Source of the DNA: Lachnospiraceae bacterium
Lineage (GTDB): Bacteria > Bacillota > Clostridia > Lachnospirales > Lachnospiraceae
Assembly (NCBI GenBank): GCA_910575255.1
Contig: CAJTEM010000025.1
Span: 20,014 to 84,013, forward strand
DNA: 64,000 nt
Direction: 5' to 3'
Part shown: one piece after another, positions 46,181-54,677 of the stretch
How positions within the stretch are numbered: position 1 is the first letter of the stretch
Layout: each line of letters starts with the position of its first letter
Program-made: the position numbers and the translations under genes
The notes under the pieces: model-generated
The model's input: only the letters and a program-made list of their open reading frames with translations
Database searches by the model: none
Told to the model about the DNA's origin: nothing

Positions 46181-46209
46181 ATTATATCAGGATTCTTGCT
46201 AACTCACAA
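46181..46209 (-). promoter_or_regulatory. Promoter of the XRE/tnpV operon
   Basis: Minus strand: -35 TTGTGA (46204-46209), 17-base spacer, -10 TATAAT (46181-46186), about 40 bases before the ATG. Confidence 0.7.
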
Positions 46210-46274
46210 ATATTTCTTGACGATATCGCCGGTTCCGTCTGGATTGTGCTTTTCCTTTCCTCTTTTGATTACCT

Positions 46275-46433
46275 CTAATTAGCCATGACCTGCTTCATGC
46301 CCTGGCTTTTCGCGCCTGGGTTATCATTGCCGTAACCTTCCAGCAGGTTGATGACGCCCCAGATTCCAAGGCCGGCTCCCAGTGCGATAACGAGGGTCTG
46401 CAAAACGTCGATTGCGCTGTTGAAAAATTCCAT
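46275..46433 (-). pseudogene. maff2 gene, 5' fragment (interrupted by the nested element)
   Basis: On the minus strand, 46433-46275 encodes MEFFNSAIDVLQTLVIALGA, GLGIWGVINLLEGYG and NDNPGAKSQGMKQVMAN, then stop. The last codons come from the nested element. This is the N-terminal half of a Maff2 membrane protein. The missing C-terminal half is at 34439-34513. It lies between virD4 and virB6 in the ICE gene order. Confidence 0.88.
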
Positions 46434-46442
46434 ACTTTAATT

Positions 46443-46537
46443 TAGCCGGAATCGCTTTGTGGTTAGTGTTGGTTCATAGGCATACAAAAGCCGGACAACA
46501 AAACCGCCCTGCGTTTTGGGCGGCTCGATTCCGGCTA
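46443..46537 (-). terminator. Nested hairpin with terminator between virD4 and maff2
   Basis: An outer 12-bp perfect inverted repeat (46443-46454 and 46526-46537, core AGCCGGAATCG) encloses, on the minus strand, CCGCCC-AAAACGCA-GGGCGG followed by TTTTGTT (46499-46523). The inner hairpin is a good terminator. The outer pair could compete with or stabilise it. Confidence 0.65.
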
Positions 46538-46654
46538 TCCTCCTTCTTCATTTTTTTGTTGAGCTGTCCGCTTTGTACGCCAATGGCCTCAACCGAGGCA
46601 GGTTTCAGGGACCCTGGCGGGTAGATAAAATCACTCCTTTCTTGCGGAACGGGA

Positions 46655-46972
46655 TTATTCGCCCTCGGTGTCTACGTCAACTTCAAACACATCGTAGACC
46701 TCGTTGGGTTTTGGTTTGAGCCGGGTGGACAAAAACGCTTCAATGTCAAAGGCGTTCTTATCGTCCGCGTCGGCAGTGTACTGGAAATTGGGGTGCCTGG
46801 TGATGTCATATTTATCCGACAAAAACGGGCGGACGCCCCGCAGCTGGAGGATACATTTTCCACCGTCCATAACCGCAAGCTCATCCTGGCTCATCAGTTC
46901 TTTGCCCAATTTCTGATAGTTGAGAGAGTGGGAGGTTTCCCGCCCCCGGCTCTCCCCGGTGTTGTAAGTGTC
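46655..46972 (-). CDS. virD4: virD4 coupling protein, exon 2 (3' part after the group II intron)
   Basis: The last 105 codons plus stop of the coupling protein: DTYNTGESRGRETSHSLNYQ, then KLGKELMSQDELAVMDGGKC and ILQLRGVRPFLSDKYDI. It joins in frame to exon 1 at 49514-51031 when the intron 46973-49513 is removed, giving ...GKETI-DTYNT. No start codon of its own lies in the exon. Confidence 0.93.
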   Translation of the reverse strand, partial: DTYNTGESRGRETSHSLNYQKLGKELMSQDELAVMDGGKCILQLRGVRPFLSDKYDITRHPNFQYTADADDKNAFDIEAFLSTRLKPKPNEVYDVFEVDVDTEGE

Positions 46973-47004
46973 ATGAGGTAAGCGCCTCGTGGACGCTCCC
47001 TCCC

Positions 47005-47038
47005 GAACCGTGCGGGCACCTCTCGATGCACACGGCTC
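47005..47038 (-). ncRNA. Group II intron domain V
   Basis: A 34-base hairpin on the minus strand beginning GAGCCGTGTGC and ending GCACGGTTC, with the catalytic AGC triad near its start. It is the ribozyme core that supports splicing. Confidence 0.92.
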
Positions 47039-47062
47039 TCCATATGCCGTCAACTAACAAAA

Positions 47063-48889
47063 TCAGTCTTTTCCGTGTATCTCACGGTGGCACGCCGGGC
47101 ATACTGCCAGCGTTTTCCTGCGGTTCTTTAACATAACTTTTTCCCACTCATACTCACCGCTAAGGCTTTTCAGCCGTTTTACCTGATGAATCTCCACATC
47201 ATTTGTATACTGTCCGCAGAGTTCACAGGTTTTCGAGCGCAGTTTCGCCGCTATGCGGTTTGGTCTTTCATACCGCTTGTAAGCTGGAAGAATATCTGCC
47301 TGCGGCACATTGGGCTTATCCTTGCGGATAAAAGGCCCCCTGTAAAATACGCTCTCTTTCATACCGCTTTTTGTCTTGTAAATGACTGTAAACCGTCCAT
47401 CTTTAAAATATTTCTTCTTAATCTTTCTGGTCTTTGTGCGGTATTTATTTGCGAATGTTTTCAGCATACTGTAATGCATCAGACTCGCAAACTTGCTCAT
47501 TGCGCATACATTACATGCCAGTGAGTAATAGTTGTACAAACCTCTGATTTCAGAGTTGTACTTTGACAGAATTTCAATATCTTTGCGGTTAATGTGCTGT
47601 GGTCTGTGAATGGCTTTCCAATGCTCTTTGTGTGTAACTTTGTCTTTCTTGATACGGATTGCACCATACTCCAATAGTTTCGATTCCCATTTCTCATGCG
47701 GCATATATAGTTTCACTGCGCCGCTGTATCCCTTCACTTTCCTGCCCTGACGTTTTGTGACTTCCTGACTTTTTGAGATTGAAATATCGTAGCCAAGAAA
47801 CCTCGCCCGGTCAGTTGCGTGGGTGATTTTGGTTTTCTCCACTGACAGTGTAAGGTTCAGTTTTTCTTTGAGGAACACGGCTAAATCTGCTTTTAAGGCT
47901 TCTGCATCCTTTTTGCTCCCGATAATGCTTATGATAAAATCATCCGCATAACGGACGTATTGCAGGTTTTTGTAAGTTTCATCCCGAAACTGCTTAGACG
48001 GGATTTCCCTCTGCTTCTCCCGCAGTCTGCGTAACTCCCCGGCACGTCCTTTCTTTTCGGCTTCACTAAGGCTGTCCCATACTTCCCTGTTCTGGCGCAT
48101 AAACCTCTGCACCTCACGGTTCCGTCTGGCGTATTCTGGATTCACTTTGCGGTTTATCCTGTTTCCTTTTATAAAGCCTGCCTTGTATTCCTCCACGTAC
48201 ATATCCAATTCATGCAGATAAATATTTGCCAGGACAGGACTGATGCCAGAACCCTGCGGAGTGCCGCAGTATGTCCTGTTGTACTGCCATTGTTCCATAT
48301 ATCCGGCTTTTAAAAACTTCCACATCAATGTGATAAATGCTTCGTCATCAATGCGTCTGCGCAGGATATCAATCAGCACATGGTGGTCAAAGCTGTCAAA
48401 ACATGCCTGAATATCCCCCTCCACAAACCAGTTTGCCCCGGCGGATGTCCGCTGTATCTGTTCGAGGGCTGTATGGCAGCTCCTCTTTGGACGGAACCCG
48501 TGGGAATAGTCGGAGAAAGTGGGTTCATAAATGCTTTCCAATATCATTCGGACTACTTCCTGCACCAGCTTGTCATCCCCGGAAGGAATCCCAAGCGGAC
48601 GCTTTTTACTGCTGTTTTTCTTCGCAATATATGTACGCCGTGCAGGTCTCGGGCGGTAGGAGCGGTCTTTCAATGCGCTGATGATGCGCTCTATTCTCGG
48701 ACTGCCCATCCCGTCCAGCGTTTCACCATCCACACCCGGCGTCATGCTCCCCTCATTGGCGTAGATATTCCTATATGCCAACAGGTAGAACTCCGGGTTG
48801 TACAAGTTCCGGTAAAGCCTTTGGAACTTGTACGATAAATCTTTAGACTGTTTGTTCAGGCTATTTAATACATCAGTTGGATTTCTCAT
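47063..48889 (-). CDS. ltrA: Group II intron reverse transcriptase/maturase with HNH endonuclease
   Basis: A 608-residue protein. Reverse transcriptase blocks include GVDGETLDGMGSPRIERII, GFRPKRSCHTALEQI, YCGTPQGSGISPVLANIYL and catalytic VRYADDFIISI. A maturase domain X follows. The C-terminal HNH endonuclease has CELCGQYTNDVEIHQVKRL and VCPACHREIHGKD. All catalytic residues appear intact. It should help splicing and retrohoming into further virD4 sites. Confidence 0.96.
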   Translation of the reverse strand: MRNPTDVLNSLNKQSKDLSYKFQRLYRNLYNPEFYLLAYRNIYANEGSMTPGVDGETLDGMGSPRIERIISALKDRSYRPRPARRTYIAKKNSSKKRPLGIPSGDDKLVQEVVRMILESIYEPTFSDYSHGFRPKRSCHTALEQIQRTSAGANWFVEGDIQACFDSFDHHVLIDILRRRIDDEAFITLMWKFLKAGYMEQWQYNRTYCGTPQGSGISPVLANIYLHELDMYVEEYKAGFIKGNRINRKVNPEYARRNREVQRFMRQNREVWDSLSEAEKKGRAGELRRLREKQREIPSKQFRDETYKNLQYVRYADDFIISIIGSKKDAEALKADLAVFLKEKLNLTLSVEKTKITHATDRARFLGYDISISKSQEVTKRQGRKVKGYSGAVKLYMPHEKWESKLLEYGAIRIKKDKVTHKEHWKAIHRPQHINRKDIEILSKYNSEIRGLYNYYSLACNVCAMSKFASLMHYSMLKTFANKYRTKTRKIKKKYFKDGRFTVIYKTKSGMKESVFYRGPFIRKDKPNVPQADILPAYKRYERPNRIAAKLRSKTCELCGQYTNDVEIHQVKRLKSLSGEYEWEKVMLKNRRKTLAVCPACHREIHGKD

Positions 48890-49513
48890 GATGCCTCACG
48901 CACCTTCCTTTCTTGTTTGTATTAAAGACATACTGCTCCCCTTCGTCATGTGGGCGGCTCTCCCGCTTCCGTTTTTACGGCTATCCCTGTAAATCCAGAG
49001 TCCACGGGCTACTATGGGAGCTGTGTAACCATGCCCACAAATGAGTGGGTTTAGGTCATCCCCGGTAGCGTATGCCATACATAGCGTTCCGTGTTGTCGG
49101 TAATCTTTGTAGATATGTGGCGTTCGCCGTTCAACCTAATCTAAGGCTTGCCTTGCTTCGGATATCACGCGCCTGCCGACAATTGAGCGACAGCCGCCAA
49201 AACACCGTGCGTTCCATCTTCTTTCGCACGTAGGCCAGATACTCCCAGACTCCGGCTACCAATCAAGCAGTTTAGCTTTCATCCTCATACACGGATTTTC
49301 ATCCCCACATAAAATGACGGTTAGAAGATTGCGCCATTTTATGCCAGTTATAGCAGTGGTTGCTACAACAACGACATGCTACACTCCCCAGAGGGTTTCC
49401 CCTCACGGATAAGTCGTGGAATGATAGACAGTAAATTTTCACCTTCCTTTCTTTGATATCTTTGTCTACCGCTTGCTAAAGGCGGTTTATGGCATACACC
49501 CTAACGGGCGCAC

Positions 49514-51031
49514 AATGGTTTCTTTTCCCAGGGCGGCGGCTAACTCCTTTAAGGTGGTGGGTTCTTTGCCGCCCAGAAAGATGGAAGTGTCCATATTTCC
49601 GATGATGGTGTCGGCGTTGTCCTTGTAGATGGCCTTCAGCTGGGACTGCGCCTGCAATACCAGACAGGCGGAAATCTCCCGGCTTCGGATGGTGGCTACC
49701 AGCTTTTCCAGCTTTGGAATCTGCCCGATGTTGGCGCACTCGTCAATCAGGCAGCGCACATGGACCGGGAGCCTGCCGCCGTACACATCGTCCGCTTTCT
49801 CGCATAGGAGGTTAAACAGCTGGGTATAGCACATGGAAATCAGGAAGTTAAAGCTGTCATCGGTATCGCTCATAATGAGAAATAAGGCGGTTTTCCGGTC
49901 CCCCAGGGTGTCCAGTTCCAGCTCATCGTAGGCTGTGACCTCCCGCAGCTCGGCAATATCGAATACCGCCAGCCGCGCGCCGCAGGAAATCAGTATAGAT
50001 TTTGCGGTTTTGCCCGCCGCCAGCTTATATTTTTTGTACTGCCGCACCGCAAAATGGTTGGGCTTCTCGGATTCCAGCGCGTCAAACATCAGGTCAACGG
50101 GGTTTTTGTATTCCTCATCGTCCTCCCGGACCTCCATCGCGTTAATAAACTCAATCAGGGTGGAGAAGTTCTGTTCCTCCACCGGGGCCTCGTAGTGGAT
50201 ATATCCAATCAGGGCGCAGTACAGCAGCGTTTCCGCTTTGACCCAGAAATCGTCACCGGCTTTCCCCTCGCCCTTGGTATTGGCGATTAAGGTTGTCACC
50301 AGCTTCAAAATGTCCTTTTCGCTGTGGATATAGGCGAAAGGATTGTATTTCATGGATTTTTTGAAGTTGATGGTATTCAGCACCTTGATCCGGTACGGTT
50401 CATAGATGGTTTTGCCGTTCTTGTCCTTCATGGGCTTTCCGTCCTTATCCAGCTTCGGCGCGCCCCGTTGGAGCAGCTTTCCACATTCGATCAGGATTGT
50501 ACCTTTTGGGTCAGTAACCACATATGAGCTATGGAGCTGCATCAGGTTGGGCTTGAGCCAGAAGCGGGTCTTGCCGGAGCCGGAACCGCCGATCACCAGC
50601 ACGTTTTTGTTGCGGGCGGTCTTGGGGTCCTTGGGGCGGCTGCTCATGGTAAGGCGTTCCGTCTGTGTGAGAATCACATTGTTCTGGAATACCGGATCGA
50701 CATAAGGGGCGATGTCCTGGGAATTTCCCCATCTCGCGGAACCGTACTCGATATTCGGGCGGTACTTCTTGGCGTTTTTGCCTTTCAGGTAAACAGCCAG
50801 CCGGAGCGCCGCGCCGCAGCACAGCCCGACCAGCAGGTCCAGCGGGTGAAAGCTGGGCCAGAAACTTCCAAGCGCCGCCGGAAGGACGGAGATTAGCGAC
50901 AGCGCCTTTTCCGATGCGTCCGCGCCCTGGGCCATTCGCCACGCCTCCCCGAAGTTGGTGGCGAACAGCCCCATCAGGATATAGGGCAGGTTCAGCAAAA
51001 CGAGCTTCTTGATGTTCAATGGTCTTTTCAT
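49514..51031 (-). CDS. virD4: virD4 coupling protein (TraG-type), exon 1
   Basis: The first 506 codons of the 611-residue coupling ATPase. Two N-terminal membrane helices are followed by the RPNIEYGSARWGNSQDIAPY segment, Walker A VIGGSGSGKTRFWLKPNL, Walker B-like HVRCLIDECANIGQIPKL and SREISACLVLQAQSQLKAIY. Without splicing the frame reads seven codons into the intron and stops at 49487, losing the conserved C terminus. It links the relaxosome to the VirB4/VirB6 channel. The ATG overlaps the PcfB gene stop. Confidence 0.95.
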
Positions 51032-51519
51032 CGTTCCAGCTCCTTTCGCTTTGTGCGGTCCACCACCGCGTTTTTCACCAGCTCCTTGAACTGGTTCAGC
51101 TTCGCCAGCACAGACGGGCGGGACGCCTTGCGGACCTTCTTCTGGGTGTACTCGGTAAATGCCGAGGTCAGCGCGTCCGCATCGCGGGCCTTGAAAAAGA
51201 CCAGGTACTTGGGCGGGGAGCAGCTGCGGTCCTTCTTTACCGCATAATCCACGCCGTACTTCCGGGCAACCCGTTCAAACGCCTTGATGGAGGGGTCTGT
51301 GATCTCAAGATTGGACACGCCCTGGTTCTGCCCGATGAGCTGCTTCACCGTCTGCTTTCCCTGGGGCTTGACCTCCGCGCCCTTTTCCCGCTGTTTCTGC
51401 ATCTTTTGCTCTTTCAGGTGCGCCAGATACTTCATAATCGCCGCTTTGAACAGCCTGCCGGTGAACTTTGTGCCGCTGACAATGAGCGTCAGGGTTTTGC
51501 TTTCCACTTCGTCCTGCAT
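51028..51519 (-). CDS. PcfB-family protein (DUF3801)
   Basis: A 163-residue basic protein: VESKTLTLIVSGTKFTGRLF, LIGQNQGVSNLEITDPSIKA, FERVARKYGVDYAVKKD, PPKYLVFFKARDADALTSAF. PcfB of pCF10 binds the coupling protein and the relaxosome. The gene precedes virD4 in this whole family. Four-base overlap with virD4 indicates coupling. Confidence 0.92.
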   Translation of the reverse strand: MQDEVESKTLTLIVSGTKFTGRLFKAAIMKYLAHLKEQKMQKQREKGAEVKPQGKQTVKQLIGQNQGVSNLEITDPSIKAFERVARKYGVDYAVKKDRSCSPPKYLVFFKARDADALTSAFTEYTQKKVRKASRPSVLAKLNQFKELVKNAVVDRTKRKELER

Positions 51520-51561
51520 GGATGTTTCGCCTCCTCTCTATGGATTTTCTGCATGGTTTCT

Positions 51562-51873
51562 CTATCGGAGCTGGTCTTGCCGGTCATAGCGCAGGTTTCC
51601 GTTTCGGACCTTCGCATGGCTCACAATCCTGATATGCCCCTGTTCCTGGCGTTCCAGGGACTTTTTATATCCCTCCTCGGTGAGAAAGGCGCGGCTGCGT
51701 TCCCCTTTCCAGCCAACAGGGGAATCAGCGGTCAGGGTATCAAAAATAATCATGTGCCGGGTGTCCTCCGCGAACCGGTTTAAGTCCATGTAACTATGGC
51801 CGGAATACTCCCGCGCCCCGGCTTTAAGCCGCATTTCCTCCATCAGCTGGCCGATGGTCTTTTGCTCAGGCAT
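51562..51873 (-). CDS. DUF5720-like small protein
   Basis: A 103-residue protein: MPEQKTIGQLMEEMRLKAGA, then MDLNRFAEDTRHMIIFDTLT, VGWKGERSRAFLTEEGYKKS and GHIRIVSHAKVRNGNL. It shares the same domain with 42082-42597 and 53455-53730. The Pfam assignment is from memory. It overlaps the DUF7768-like gene by eight bases. Function unknown. Confidence 0.75.
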   Translation of the reverse strand: MPEQKTIGQLMEEMRLKAGAREYSGHSYMDLNRFAEDTRHMIIFDTLTADSPVGWKGERSRAFLTEEGYKKSLERQEQGHIRIVSHAKVRNGNLRYDRQDQLR

Positions 51874-52228
51874 GGTGTGCGCCCCCTTTCTCCCGGCCCT
51901 GGCCTTTCACCGTCAGAATCCCGTCCAGCGTGGTGGCGGTGATCCGCAGGCGTTCAGCGGTGGCAATATCGTTTTTGACCGTTTCATCGGTCGAGTGTCC
52001 GCAGACCACCAGCACATGGGAGCGGCGCAGGTAATCTCTGGCGATGTCGATTCCGTCCTTGTGTTCCTGGGGGATTTCATCTTTCAAAAACAGCGGCAGG
52101 AACAAAACAGGGCAGACCGGGGAATATCCGGCGTCATACACCTGGCGGCAGTAGCTGGCGGCGCTTGCCGCGTTTTCATGGGGGTTCTTGCTCCAGGGAG
52201 CGGTAATATACGCAAGCGGTCGTTTCAT
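51866..52228 (-). CDS. Nucleoside-deoxyribosyltransferase-like fold protein (DUF7768-like)
   Basis: A 120-residue protein from MKRPLAYITAPWSKNPHENA with AAAGGAAT upstream. A YITAPW start, GYSPVCPVLFLPLFLKDEIP and SHVLVVCGHSTDETVKNDIA fit the small Rossmann-like fold of nucleoside 2-deoxyribosyltransferase relatives found in mobile elements. Catalytic activity is not certain. Confidence 0.7.
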   Translation of the reverse strand: MKRPLAYITAPWSKNPHENAASAASYCRQVYDAGYSPVCPVLFLPLFLKDEIPQEHKDGIDIARDYLRRSHVLVVCGHSTDETVKNDIATAERLRITATTLDGILTVKGQGREKGGAHHA

Positions 52229-52278
52229 AACAGATTCCTTTCTCCCGGCAGTTCCGGGCAGACAAAAACGGCCAGCTT

Positions 52279-53172
52279 TCAAAAGCCGCCGTACATATCG
52301 TGGTTGACCTGTGAGGTGTAATGGTTGCTCATGGTGGTGGGCGCGTTGAACAGCACCGTCAAAAGGTACTGCTTCATGTTCCGTACCTCGGTGGTGTTCT
52401 TTTGCAGGCAGTCCATGACAAACTCAATGTGGGAGCTGTCCAGCTTCAGGAAACGGGAGCGCACCACCTCATGGGGGAAGTCCGCCCCGGCAATCCGGGT
52501 GGTCTTACGCTTCGCGCAGACCGTTTCCACCAGCAGCTCCACAATCTCGTCCAAGTCCTCCCGGTAGGTTCCAAACCGCTGTTTGAGGCAGTCATACTCG
52601 ATATTCTCCAAAATCAGCTCCCGATAACTTTCCATCTCTGTGAGCGACATCGTTTCCCTTCGTTTCGGTTCCGGTGGCTTTGCCGCCGTTCCCCGGAAGG
52701 GAATGGAATCGGTAATTGATCCGTCAGTAATTGATTTTTGGGTATTTAATTTCTCTATATTTATTTGCGTTGGATTTTCCGTTGACGGTTTTCCCGTTGA
52801 CGGATTATCCGTTGTCGGAAAACCCGACAACGGTTTTTCCAACAACGGTGTGTGTGTCGGGGATGCAGGTTCTTCTGTTACCGGACGCTCATAAATCACA
52901 TACTCGTTGGCGCTGAACTTGCCGCCCGCATCGGTGGTCTGGCGGCGTTTGATGTACCCCGCCTTTTCCAGCTCATTGACTGCGGAGCGGATCGCGTCCT
53001 TGCTTTCCCGGTTGATAACGGCCAGACCGGAAAGGGTGTAGTCCCAATCCTCCGGCAGCGAGAGCATTTGGGACAGCAGGCCCTTTGCTTTCAGGCTCAG
53101 GCTCTTGTCCCGCAGATGATAGTTGCTCATGACGGTGTATCCCTGTGTGCGTTCTACGCGAAAAACGGCCAT
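52279..53172 (-). CDS. RepA-like replication initiator with winged helix and DUF6017-type C terminus
   Basis: A 297-residue protein from MAVFRVERTQGYTVMSNYHL with AAAGGAG upstream. The N-terminal winged helix (LSLKAKGLLSQMLSLPEDWD, SAVNELEKAGYIKRRQT) is typical of mobile-element initiators. A linker of five-residue repeats (KPLSG, FPTTD, NPSTG, KPSTE, NPTQ) follows, then a conserved C-terminal domain (ILENIEYDCLKQRFGTYRED, NMKQYLLTVLFNAPTTMSNH). It probably drives replication of the excised ICE. Confidence 0.8.
   Translation of the reverse strand: MAVFRVERTQGYTVMSNYHLRDKSLSLKAKGLLSQMLSLPEDWDYTLSGLAVINRESKDAIRSAVNELEKAGYIKRRQTTDAGGKFSANEYVIYERPVTEEPASPTHTPLLEKPLSGFPTTDNPSTGKPSTENPTQINIEKLNTQKSITDGSITDSIPFRGTAAKPPEPKRRETMSLTEMESYRELILENIEYDCLKQRFGTYREDLDEIVELLVETVCAKRKTTRIAGADFPHEVVRSRFLKLDSSHIEFVMDCLQKNTTEVRNMKQYLLTVLFNAPTTMSNHYTSQVNHDMYGGF
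52781..52848. repeat. Five 15-bp tandem repeats inside the RepA-like gene (possible iterons)
   Basis: Units start at 52781, 52796, 52811, 52826 and 52841: GTTGACGG, GTTGACGG, GTTGTCGG, GACAACGG, AACAACGG, each followed by seven bases. The period is exactly 15, keeping the reading frame. RepA_N-type plasmids carry their origin inside the initiator gene, so these could be the origin. Confidence 0.6.
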
Positions 53173-53239
53173 TTTCTGCACTCCTTTCGTTTCCCAGGGC
53201 ATGAAAAAAGCCACAATCCTGTAAAAAGAATTGCGGCGT

Positions 53240-53425
53240 TCATTTGCTGGCTGACTTCTGCCTGTACCGGTGAAAAAACGGCGGCATGGGCGGTTTGTCA
53301 AACAGGCTCTCTAACTGCGGAAACGTCAGGGTTTGAAAAATCCGGTCGATCTCAATGGTTTCCATGTTTCGCTGGGAGCGGCAGTCCTCCCGGATGGCTT
53401 CTCTGATTTCCTTAACGGTACACAT
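53240..53425 (-). CDS. Small conserved ICE protein
   Basis: A 61-residue protein from MCTVKEIREAIREDCRSQRN; this ATG has AAGGA six bases upstream, better than the ATG six bases earlier. It contains IFQTLTFPQLESLFDKPPMP. No family recognised. It lies between the DUF5720-like gene and the initiator. Confidence 0.6.
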   Translation of the reverse strand: MCTVKEIREAIREDCRSQRNMETIEIDRIFQTLTFPQLESLFDKPPMPPFFHRYRQKSASK

Positions 53426-53454
53426 ATTCATTCCTTCCTCTCAATTTGTCGGGT

Positions 53455-53730
53455 TTACGGGTGGCGTTTCTTTTTGGGCTTGAAGTCCAGGATATGCCCC
53501 TCAATGACGCGGGCATACCGTTTGATTTTGATGTCCCGGCGTTTCTGGCTGGCGAGAACGGCCTGGTAGCCGTCCTCGTCCAGAAACAGGCGCGTTTCAT
53601 CGCCGGGTGCGCCGTAGGCGGTACGGGGCCGCAGGACGGAAAACTCCACCATCCAGCGGGTCTTATCCTGAAACCGTTCCACAGCCAGTATGTTGTGGCC
53701 CTTTAACTCCCTGGCAACGTGATCTCTCAT
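53455..53730 (-). CDS. DUF5720-like small protein downstream of parB
   Basis: A 91-residue protein from MRDHVARELKGHNILAVERF with AAAGGAG upstream. DKTRWMVEFSVLRP, DETRLFLDEDGYQAVLASQK and DIKIKRYARVIEGHIL show the same fold as 51562-51873 and the C terminus of 42082-42597. Unknown function; it follows parB directly. Confidence 0.75.
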   Translation of the reverse strand: MRDHVARELKGHNILAVERFQDKTRWMVEFSVLRPRTAYGAPGDETRLFLDEDGYQAVLASQKRRDIKIKRYARVIEGHILDFKPKKKRHP

Positions 53731-53741
53731 AGGCGCTCCTT

Positions 53742-54677
53742 TCAGCGTTCCTGATCTCTCTGACGCTTTTTCTGCCACTGTTCCAGCAGTTTGATGATGG
53801 TTTCCTGCATCCGGGCAGGGGTGTAGCTTTTGGGAAAATACTTCCGCAGGGTGTCGGAGGTAAACGTCACCTTGTCCAGATCGCTTTTCTTTTCCTCGCC
53901 CATAATCGCCCGCATTACATCTATGGATAAACGCCCCTCCTGGCTGAATTTCTTGAGCCGCTGGGCTTGGGAAAGGGAGGGGGTGGCCTGTTCGCTGTCC
54001 ATCGCGTCCAAAAGCTGGGTCTGTTCTTCTTTTTTGAGAAAGGACAGCTCATAGGCCGGGTTCAGGGCAATTTTCTTTTCGTCCACCATGTTCAGCAGTT
54101 CGGGGATTAACTCGGTCAGGCGAATGTAGCGGAAAATCTGGTTTTTACTCTGACCGACCTGTTCCGCCAGAACCTCGCTGGACTTCTTCCCAAAATCGTT
54201 CCCAACTTGGGAACAATTTTCTTTGGAGGGCCGACCTGCTTGCCGTTTCATAGCTTCTAATTTCATCTTGTAGGCAAAGGCCCTCTCGCTGGGGAGCAGG
54301 CTTTCCCTTTGCAGGTTGCTGTCAACCATGATAATCGTGGCGGCGTCATCGTCCAAATCCCGGACAATGACCGGCATGGTTTCTTTCTCTGCCAGTTCAC
54401 TGGCCCGATGCCGCCTGTGTCCGGCTACCAGCTCATAGCCGCCGCTGGGGTCAGGACGGGCGATAGCAGGAACAAGAACGCCGTACTGCCGGATGCTGTC
54501 CGCTGTTTCCATCATGGCATCATCATCTTTGACCTTGAAAGGGTGGCCCTTGAACGAGTGCAGCTCGCTTAAAGGGATTTCTACCACCTTTTCCCGCCTT
54601 GCATCGGCGCGGCTTTCCTCGGTGGAAAACAGATCATCGACCGATGCCAGCTCTACTTTTTTCGCGCTGCTTTTCAA
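53742..54677 (-). CDS. parB: ParB-family partition/DNA-binding protein
   Basis: A 311-residue protein starting with TTG after GGAGGTG. The ParB/Sulfiredoxin domain has IPLSELHSFKGHPFKVKDDD, YGVLVPAIARPDPSGGYELV and AGHRRHRASELAE. A helix-turn-helix (SEVLAEQVGQSKNQIFRYIR) follows. It overlaps parA by 44 bases. It should bind a centromere site and stabilise the excised ICE. Confidence 0.94.
   Translation of the reverse strand: MKSSAKKVELASVDDLFSTEESRADARREKVVEIPLSELHSFKGHPFKVKDDDAMMETADSIRQYGVLVPAIARPDPSGGYELVAGHRRHRASELAEKETMPVIVRDLDDDAATIIMVDSNLQRESLLPSERAFAYKMKLEAMKRQAGRPSKENCSQVGNDFGKKSSEVLAEQVGQSKNQIFRYIRLTELIPELLNMVDEKKIALNPAYELSFLKKEEQTQLLDAMDSEQATPSLSQAQRLKKFSQEGRLSIDVMRAIMGEEKKSDLDKVTFTSDTLRKYFPKSYTPARMQETIIKLLEQWQKKRQRDQER

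Larger units (their letters stand above)
34508..46288. mobile_element. Nested Tn4451-type mobilizable element inserted in maff2 (~11.8 kb)
   Basis: The two halves of maff2 are separated by ~11.8 kb flanked by an imperfect 11-bp direct repeat, GCCATGAGCTG (34503-34513) and GCCATGACCTG (46282-46292). Both contain the GA dinucleotide known as crossover site of TnpX-type large serine recombinases. It contains such a recombinase at one end, an XRE/TnpV operon at the other, a MOBQ relaxase, primase and helicase, an oriT-like site and an RlmA-like cargo gene. Exact cut points within the repeat are not resolved. Confidence 0.85.
46973..49513 (-). mobile_element. Group II intron inserted in virD4
   Basis: 2541 bp on the minus strand. 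The 5' end reads GTGCGCCCGTTAGGGTG (from 49513), the 3' end CTTACCTCAT. It carries a reverse transcriptase/maturase ORF in domain IV, a typical domain V at 47005-47038 and a domain VI before the 3' end. The insertion lies exactly between two codons of virD4 (ATT and GAC). The 620 bp from 48890 to 49513 is intron domains I-III and contains no gene. Confidence 0.95.

Noticed and set aside
49476..49739. An 87-codon minus-strand frame at the intron boundary
   Set aside because: Out of frame with virD4 exon 1 and crosses the intron 5' end.
52770..52850. CRISPR-like array
   Set aside because: Repeat units are only 15 bp, adjacent without spacers, and lie in frame inside a gene.
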